Both the position numbers and the translations under genes were made by a program. 64,000 nt of DNA from NCBI GenBank assembly GCA_035048815.1, contig JAUCBN010000055.1:5381501-5445500 (forward strand), in the 5' to 3' direction. A model generated the notes under the pieces. The model saw only the letters and a program-made list of their open reading frames with translations. It made no database searches and was not told the origin of the DNA. Positions 56,788 through 64,000 of this stretch are shown one piece after another. This DNA comes from Abelmoschus esculentus (lineage: Eukaryota > Streptophyta > Magnoliopsida > Malvales > Malvaceae). Every line of letters starts with the position of its first letter. The stretch's first letter is position 1.

Positions 56788-56799
56788 GCTCTGATACCC
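56788..56799 (-). other. G0 primer binding site (initiator Met type)
   Basis: The minus strand reads GGGTATCAGAGC, one mismatch from TGGTATCAGAGC, the common plant PBS complementary to initiator tRNA-Met. It lies between the LTR (56801) and the gag ATG. Confidence 0.8.
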
Positions 56800-56800
56800 T

Positions 56801-57079
56801 TGTAATGCGACGAAACTTACCAGAATTTATTGAGAAAAGAAACAGGGAAAAGGAGAAATGTTCATTCATCAGCCGAAAGTTAATTCTTCCACAAAGAAAC
56901 ATTACCTCTTAAAAACCCTAGCCACAAATCGACAACGTTTTCCTCTATAAAAGCATCCTATAAAACGCAACGTATTATTAAAAATAAAACTCCCTATTAA
57001 AAGCAATTAACGGCTAATTGATTTAAACCAACCCCCCAAACACTCCAACGGTCGACTTCAACCAGAAACCTCCCTTACA
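56801..57079 (-). repeat. G0 5' LTR (279 bp)
   Basis: Ends TGTAATG...CCTTACA on the plus strand: TG/CA termini with a five-base inverted repeat TGTAA/TTACA. Located exactly at the PBS. Short LTRs fit some chromovirus groups such as Reina. Its 3' partner is outside the window to the left, so the TSD cannot be checked. Confidence 0.7.
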
Positions 57080-59355
57080 TGAAATTCCTAAGTTCTTGGC
57101 TGATTGAAACAATCTTTAAAGTTTTGAATCAATAAAATCGGTTTTCTTGATAAAAATCTATTATTTTCTTGATTTTCGTTCAAGGATTTTACATGGCTGT
57201 TTTTTATGCTTAAATACATGAATCTTGAAGTTTTTAGATGTCATTAAGATGAATTTTAAGTATCTAATCCTGGACCTAAGGTTTAGGTGGAGTTTGGAGA
57301 GGTTTCTAGTGAGTTTTGGTTAAGTTTTATGGTGTTTTTAGGGGTTGTCATGTATTGGTCCGACATGAAGGATGTTTGGGTGTTTTATAATGCACTAAAC
57401 CCCTTTTTTTTGATGCTTGAATTAGGTCAAGAGGTAGATGAACAATTTTGAAAGAGATTGGAAAGCTGAATCGCGTTTTCGGGTGACTTGTCGAGTAAGT
57501 TTTGGTAAATTGGAAAGTGGATTTTGAGGGCTGCCAATTTGGCATGATTTTAAATGTGTTTTCAAAGTTTTGGGGTATAAGAAAGGTTTGAAAAACCTCA
57601 CTATACTCAGAAGTAAGTTTTAAGTATTACTTTCTTAAAGGTTCTCATATTATGCCTTGTTTTTACAACATTATTTGCCATGCTCTTATTGTGTTGTGAA
57701 TATGTTATTATGCATGTGTTTTAATTCTCATGATAATATTTTAAAAAAAATTATAAGTATATGATACTCCCACGGTTTTATTATGAAAACATTAAAAATT
57801 AGTTTTTACCGGTTTATGCATTTAATGCATGTATTGGTGGGATGCATGAATTTACTTTACTATTTTAACTCAAAACTTGAGCATTGACTTTGTTTTAGTA
57901 TTGTTATTAAATATGATTAAATGTGTATAAGATGATTGATCAATAGGATGTGAGTGCATCATAATTAAAATACGTATGTGTATAAAATGCATTGGTGATA
58001 TATTAGAGTTAATACTTATATTGTGATATATGTGTTGTATTACATGTAAGTGTTGCTTATTCCATATGCTAAGGTGTATTTTCATGATTGGTTATATCCC
58101 ATCATGGGTGTGATTAGGCGATTGACCTTCACACGTAGTATAATTAGCGATTGACTTTCATACGTGGCATTTTGGCGATTTGGCCATATGCTTGGCATGT
58201 TAATCATGCGTGTTTTGTTTATCCTAACGTTTAGTGTTAATCTAAATGGTTCACTAATACCAATACAATGTTATAAGCAAGTATGTTTTCTTAATTGAAT
58301 ATTGTTTTCAATCAAGCTTTGCTATAGGCATGTAAGACTTGAGTGATGATTAATGAGCATGTTTTTTACAAAAGTATTTGAAAAAGGTTTTGTGGTTGAT
58401 GACATGGTATACTTTTTGTTTTTCAAATAGTGGCGTTGACGGTCATGGACATTGTTTTTACTTAAGAGCATGACTTGTTTTAAAATTGATTTTAGTATAT
58501 TATGGGCTATATTGCAAGGTGTTTTTAAATATGTTTTTATTCACTCACTAAGATTATGTTTACTTTCTCATTTACCTTGCAATGTAGAGTATTTAGCGTG
58601 AGGCACCAAAGGGAACCAAGGATCCAGGTAACTGCCAAGTGAAAACTCAAGTATATCTTTATAACATTAGTAGTAGTGAGAGAGCAATGTGGTTGGATTA
58701 CCATGTTAAGAATATTGTTATATTAATGAGACTTGTAGTATTCGTATGTTTATACATGTTTGATGTTTATCTATGTTGATATTAGCTTTACGACTTTGAC
58801 TTGAATTGTCTATTGATATTCCATTAGTTATAATAAAAGTTATATTGAAGTTTGATTCTTGATATCCCTATGTGTGAATTTGAGTGTTGTTGATAATAAA
58901 GCATGACTATTTATGAGTTGAACCTATGATGTGGTTATTTAGGTAGGAATGTATCTAGCTAATATGCCATGATATGTGCTTAAAGTGTTTTTAGGTGAAT
59001 CTGCATATAGAGAATGTCTTGAAACCTTTGGAGGATTGAAATTTGAGATGCAAGCATTAATGAACTTAATTAAGGATTGGTAATTTAAATTTCACATTTA
59101 GACCTTAAATTTATGAAAATTATATTTTTGTCCCTGAAGCATGTTGTACGTTTTAGGACTCGTTCCTTATTTGTTTCTGCTGCATTTGAATATAATATAT
59201 GCATGAACATATATGATCAAAATAAAGCATATAGATAAGATAAAAAGAAAAATTATTAGGGTTGTTTATCGAGGCGAGTCCCCGGATTAGCCTCGGTATT
59301 CCTTGTATAACTCGTTGTAGTCGGGTTGTGTCTGGACCAGGTCGAGGGGGTTACA
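57080..59355. other. Non-coding; possible old solo LTR
   Basis: No convincing ORF. The stretch ends GGTCGAGGGGGTTACA (59355), an ending common in plant Ty3/gypsy LTRs, followed by CCTAA (59356-59360). CCTAA also occurs at 57087-57091, before GTTCTTGGC, which would give a 2.26 kb solo LTR with a damaged left end. 58110-58190 holds three related GGCGATT/GCGATTGAC phrases. Lineage not determined. Confidence 0.3.
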
Positions 59356-59880
59356 CCTAAATTGTAAATTTTAAATCATAAACCCTAAATAATTTAAGAT
59401 TTAGGATTTATGGTTCATTAAAACGATTTAAGGTTTAGGATTAGGATTTATAATTTAAGGTTTGGAGTTTGATGTTTAGGGTTTAATATTTATTGTTTAT
59501 AATTTATGGTTTATGGTTTGATATCTAGGGATTATAGTTTATGGTTTATGTTTTAGGGATTATGATTTAAGGTTGATTAAATGAATTTTTGTTTAGGATT
59601 TGGGGTTTAACATTTAGGGTTTAGGGTTTAGAATTCATTAAATATTTTTAATATTTAGGGTTTAGGATTTGAGTTTTGAATTTTAGAGTCTCGGGTTTTC
59701 TTATTAAATTATAAATTTAAAAATTATTTTAATTTAAGGTCTAGCATTTTAATTTATATAATAATTTAATTAATATTTTAATTAAATAAAAAATAAATCT
59801 ATGATTATGTGTGAAAATAAAAGAATAAATTTAAAAAATAATAATTTATATACTAATGTTAGTATTTTTTATAAAAAAGA
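59356..59880 (+). repeat. Degenerate TTTAGGG-rich tract
   Basis: Many near-copies of the plant telomere unit (GTTTAGGGTTTAGGG-like phrases interrupted by A/T changes), mainly 59380-59690. No regular array. 59700-59880 is plain AT-rich DNA. Confidence 0.6.
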
Positions 59881-59884
59881 AATA

Positions 59885-60000
59885 AGCTTGGTGTAGTGGT
59901 TTGCTTGTTGATTTTCTTCCCAGCCACCCCAAGTTAGAATCCTTCAAGGTATCCTTGTACCATTTTGTTTTTCTCCTTCAATTAAGTGATGACACGTATT
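59885..60000 (+). mobile_element. tRNA-derived SINE-like fragment
   Basis: GGTGTAGTGG at 59890-59899 fits the pol III A box RRYNNARYGG. GTTAGAATCC at 59933-59942 is one base from the B box GTTCGAATCC. The spacing of 33 bp is typical of tRNA-derived SINE heads. A T-rich tail follows near 59960-59990. Family and TSD not determined. Confidence 0.5.
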
Positions 60001-60189
60001 ATCACTTAATTAAATAATTATATTATTTTATTAAAATAAAATTAAGATTAAATTTTAAAATATATAAATAACAGAGACTAAATGTTTAATTAAACCATTT
60101 TATTTTTAGCTATCACGTCAATATTCCGTTAATTATTAACGAAAGGTGGCTATATTAAAATTATTTTAATAGTTAAATAATATATTTGC

Positions 60190-61205
60190 TTAGGGGTGAT
60201 AATGAGCCTGATCGGATCGTGAGCGACTCGGGCTCAGCTCGGTCAAAGCTCAGTCAAAGCTCGGCCTGAGTGAGCTCGACTCCGGTTCGGCTCGAGACTT
60301 TATGAGGCGAGGCGAACTACCCAAGCTCAACTCGAAAAGCTCGTGAACAGGCTCAGATTAATTACATTATATATGCTACACATATACACTAAAAGTAATC
60401 TCTATAGCAAAAGAAAAGCAATAAAATAAAATAGTAGAAATCTACTAAAAATAAATTAATTAAAATAAATTGGACATTTTTTCCCTTTCTCAATATTGAA
60501 TTTCGTTTTGGTGTTGGTTATGAAAAGAGATTTTAACGAGGTCCCATCTTTTATAAAAAAAATATAACAAAATTGTTTATTTTGAGTCAAGTCGAGCCCA
60601 AGCCAAGCCCGACAAGCTTCGAGCCTGAGCTGAGCCCAATATTATTATTTTCGAGCCGAGCTTGAGCATAAAATTCCGAGCTCGTCAAGCCTCAAGCCCT
60701 AGCCGAGCCTAATAACATTGTTTCCGAACCGATCACGAGTTTTTTTCGAGCCTAATCGAGTTATATGTTGATCGATCTTTCGTCGTGTTAAACTCAAGTA
60801 ACTCTTATCTGTCATTCTCATTCAAAGCCTAATGTGGAAAAATTGATACATAAGTTGTGTAAACTCAAGCTTGTTAATTTTAGGGTTTAGTGTGTTAATT
60901 TAGGGTTTAAGACTTATGTTTAGGGTTTAGATTTTAAGGTTTTAAGTTTAGAAATTTATATTTAAAATTATAAAAAAATATATAAAAATAATATATTTAT
61001 ATTTTCAAGTAACTCGTGAGCTTTTTGAGTCGGGTATCATGTAGCTTGGCTCGTCTCGATAAGAACTCGAACAGAGTTCAAGCTGGAATCGAATCCAATC
61101 GAGTCGAGTTTTGATCGAGCTTTGATAGAGTCAAACTCGAATAACTCGCAATCTGTCTCGTTTCATTTATAGCTTAGTTGAGCATGCGAACACACCCTTT
61201 AATTA
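60190..61205. mobile_element. Degenerate non-autonomous DNA-transposon-like repeat
   Basis: The left end TTAGGGGTGATAATGAGC and right end GAGCATGCGAACACACCC are roughly inverted (AGGGGTG against CACACCC). The two flanks are rich in GAGCTCG/CTCGAGC phrases in opposite senses (60230-60370 and 60590-61190), with AT-rich DNA between. Resembles hAT-like relics common in plants. TSD not found; no transposase. Confidence 0.35.
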
Positions 61206-62153
61206 GGGTGCGACATAACACTAAAAAATTTTGAATTTTTTTATTATTTAATATTAAATAATATTAAAAATAAAATTAATATAACTTTAAATAAATTTTT
61301 TATATCTCTTAAAAAATTAAAATACCTTAGAATAAAAATAACAATCATTATTTATTATCACGAACTTAAAAATTCATTCATAAAAGTTTTAAATTTTGAT
61401 GCATCAAATTATTTTTTTGCTTCTCCACTGTATAAAAGCTCTTTAAAATTTGAGCCTACGAGGATCTTGGCCTTTCAAAATTTTACAATTGCATATTTGG
61501 TCCTTTAGAAATTTTAAAAATATTAATTAATCCCTTTAAAATTTTAAAAATATATAATATATTTTAATATTTTTAAACAATTGTAATTCGAATTATACTC
61601 ATTAAAAGAATTTGTTGTTCGACTCAACTTGTTGCTCATTAAACTCATCTAATTTTTTAATTTTTTAAATATATGTAAAATCTAGTAATACTATATAAAA
61701 CTTAATATAAATGTATATTAATAAATTTAACAAAAAATAATATAAATAATGCGAGAAACGATTCTAAAATTTAAACTCTAAAGTAATAATTGTTAACTGG
61801 TATAACCGTTCTTTTATAGGTTAATTAGTCTAACCATTAAGTTTAAACGATTAATTAACCGAACTGCTAAAAAAGATAGTTAATAATTAAACTATATGTA
61901 TTTATTTTAACCAAATATGAAGATTCTGTTTAAAATTTATCTATTTAAATATATTTTTTAAATTAGTATAATATTCATTGAAGAGATATATTTATTATTC
62001 AAAAAATAATACTAATAAATATTAAAAAAATATAATAAATTACATGTTAATCTATAATTGAATTGTTTCATAACTATTAACCACTATAATGATTAATTAT
62101 TTAAAAAAATTAACGGATAATATTTTTTTAACTATTAAATTGCAATTAATTTA
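61206..62153. other. AT-rich intergenic DNA
   Basis: Very AT-rich. No ORF, repeat end or RNA gene that I can support. Confidence 0.6.
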
Positions 62154-62508
62154 CAAAAAGTTATAGAAAACGACATCCGTAAAAATGGTTAAAAACGATG
62201 GTACCATTTTTTTAGAGAAGTTGTAAGAATTTTGGTATACACTTTTCGGTATATCTTACAACTTTTGAAAGAAAAACGCTATATACTGAATTTTTTAAAA
62301 AAAAATGTAAGGATTTCGATTTATAAACTGATTTTTTTTAAAAAAAAAAGTATAAAATTTTTTGTATATATTATTTTTTTTATAAAAATTATAAGAATTT
62401 CAATGTATACCGAAAAGTGTGTATCAAAATTCTTATAATTTTTTATAAGAAAAACGATATCACCGTTTTTTAACCGTTTTTTAAGGATGCTATTTTTATA
62501 ATTTTCCC
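62154..62508. mobile_element. Fold-back MITE-like element
   Basis: About 355 bp, largely self-complementary. The left arm (AACGACATCCGTAAAAATGG, then TTAAAAACGATGG) pairs imperfectly with the right arm (ACCGTTTTTTAACCG, AAGGATGC). Inner arms TGGTATACACTTTTCGGTAT and ATACCGAAAAGTGTGTATCA also pair. No coding capacity: the small ORF at 62232-62438 arises from the A/T-rich fold-back. TSD not resolved. Confidence 0.6.
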
Positions 62509-63149
62509 TAGTTTACACCGGTTCGAGTATGCCTTTGTTGGATCTTACTTCGTCTCGGATATGTTGGCGTCCACATCCGGCTCAGTTTTATCCGATAATA
62601 ATTATTGGTGATATATTTATTGTATTCGGTAGTAGTAAAAGAAATCACTTCTAAATAGTTCGTAAAGATGAGACTCAATTGAAATTGTTCTTTAGGGAGA
62701 GGAACGGAGAAAAAAGGATGAAATAAAACATATATTTTGAGGTCAGGTTCAACATGGTCATGCTAACCCTATCAATCCAAACATTCAAATCACACGTCGT
62801 ATATGTACACCCCCACTTAAATTTGGAATAGAAATCTCTTTTCTTTTAATCGTATCTTCTTATGTCTTTTACTAAAAAAAATTAAAAATTGAATTTTAAA
62901 CTCTAACCGTAATTTTTTACATCCTAAACCTTAAAACCTACACCCTAAAATTATATCATACCCTTAATTCCTTAAACTCTAACCACAAACCTAAATCCTA
63001 AACCCTAAACCAACTAATTTAAAATAAAGCTATAAATAAAAAGGCAGTTAAAAGATAAACGATTTGTACCCTTAGATTTGCAGTCCTACACACAAAAGAG
63101 TCTTAGCTTAACCATTTGAGCATATGACTAGTAGGGATGTAAAAAGAAG
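62509..63149. other. Intergenic DNA with degenerate CCCTAAA phrases
   Basis: 62900-63015 contains scattered CCCTAAA-like phrases (CCTAAACCCTAAACC and variants), the reverse of the tract at 59380. Otherwise nothing recognised. Confidence 0.5.
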
Positions 63150-63375
63150 TTACTCGGATGAGTTTCAGGTCGGGTAAAATCGGATATAGGCCATTTCAAG
63201 TTGATTTGATATTTTGACTCGATTCGGGTCGGGTGCGGGTCCATTTTAGGTCGGTTCTATTTTAGGTCAGGTTTAAACGGTTCGGATCCAAATCAGATAA
63301 TTGAAAGGTTCATTTCAGGTCAGGTAGATTTCAGGCCGGGTTCATTTCAGGTCGATTTTATTTTAGGTCGAATTA
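63150..63375 (+). repeat. CAGGTCGGGT-type short repeats
   Basis: Recurrent phrases built on TTTCAGGTC / TTTTAGGTC / GGTCGGGT (for example 63164, 63223, 63318, 63346). Irregular spacing; probably a relic of a DNA transposon end region, not certain. Confidence 0.4.
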
Positions 63376-63931
63376 ATTCGGGTTTTAAATTCATATTAAT
63401 TAAAATTATTAATTTTGAGTTTGATACAAATTAGTAATTAATTAAATAACTAATAGACTTTGGGTTGAATGATTGATTATTCATTTCGAATTAATTATTT
63501 AATATCTAACGTCTTTAACTAGCATGAATCTCATTAAAAATAAATATCACGTACTAGACTAAAGAAAAATATTATCCAATGATTCATATCTTAAAAATTG
63601 GGCTAAATTACAAAAATTAAAAATAAATAAGAAATAAACATTGTACTAGAAAGAATAAAGTTTTAAATTAAAAAGGATAAACTTTAACAAAATAAAATAT
63701 CATCTTATTAAAAACACTAAACAAAATTAAAAAAATAAATAGTAGTCAATCAGAAATAAAAATAAAGTTGTAGGACTAAATTGCAAAACTTATAAATTTA
63801 TAATAGTTAAATACGGTGAAAATTTTAATTTTAATATACTTTAATATATTATAATTTTTATATATACAATATAGTTTAATATATTTCAAAAATGAAAATA
63901 TGAAATTTATATTATATATGAATACGGGAAC
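63376..63931. other. AT-rich intergenic DNA
   Basis: No feature recognised. GGAAC at 63927-63931 would be the target site of the LTR that follows. Confidence 0.5.
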
Positions 63932-64000
63932 TGTAATCACTAATTTTATCCGGGGGTCTAAACCCAATTTTAATTTTGTTTCAATTTCGAATAAATTAAA
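63932..64000 (+). mobile_element. Start of a second Tat/Ogre-type LTR (runs off the window)
   Basis: TGTAATCACTAATTTTATCC and what follows matches the first ~65 bp of the R1 LTRs (34029) with scattered differences, so a related Tat element in plus orientation begins here. Confidence 0.8.

Noticed and set aside
57870..58085. His/Ile-rich minus-strand ORF and other small ORFs in 57-64 kb
   Set aside because: Short, AT-driven, no domains and no promoter or splice context; I see no host gene here.
59380..59700. Telomere or interstitial telomere array
   Set aside because: TTTAGGG-like phrases are irregular and interrupted; no run of perfect units. Treated as degenerate AT-rich repeat.

Overview
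This is plant nuclear DNA, most likely from a eudicot (inferred from TE lineages and composition; species not identifiable). I find no host protein-coding gene, rRNA or tRNA gene. From 1 to about 57,080 the window is a nest of Ty3/gypsy LTR retrotransposons. From there to 64,000 it is AT-rich intergenic DNA with short non-autonomous repeats.

The nest can be ordered by target-site duplications (TSDs). The oldest layer, G0, is a minus-strand Ty3/gypsy element with an initiator-Met PBS. Its gag is cut in two (240-1123 and 56306-56771) by one 55.2 kb insertion flanked by a 5-bp duplication. The inserted element, O (minus, LTRs 1124-2045 and 54978-56305), is Athila-like: tRNA-Asp-type PBS, DLGAS protease, CX2CX3HX4C gag knuckle. 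O then received more members of its own family. N (minus) sits in the protease tail, P3 (plus, 48117-54399, TSD CCAAG) in gag, and between them lie a plus-strand series P1/P2/P4 and a pol-bearing copy M (minus, 14154-23032). M is itself split by a solo LTR (16784-18126, TSD TATAT). P4 is split by R1 (34029-44712, TSD GGCCT), a gag-only Tat/Ogre-lineage element with an Arg-type PBS. Another Tat LTR begins at 63932 and leaves the window.

The repeated family has an unusual design. Copies O, N, P1, P2 and P3 encode gag and protease, then a short conserved tail with a stop codon, and no RT, RNase H or integrase. A separate non-coding block with a TATA box and several AACGG boxes follows, then an additional ORF of about 500 codons (aORF: 'putative plant transposon protein' type, basic NLS-like motifs, no evident membrane segment), then about 900 bp of 3' non-coding DNA. 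That 3' region carries three tandem hairpins with a shared internal pattern and compensatory stem changes, plus two GAGGAC-loop hairpins, each followed by the same polypurine tract (one internal, one at the LTR). M has the same LTR ends and encodes PR, RT, RNase H and integrase, so it resembles the enzyme-supplying partner, although it is now broken.

Every long ORF here carries nonsense codons, frameshifts or deletions, so all are annotated as pseudogenes or fragments. The rearrangements are informative: a 1,387-bp tandem duplication with templated filler, an LTR deletion shared by both LTRs of M, identical junctions in separate copies, and inverted LTR ends.
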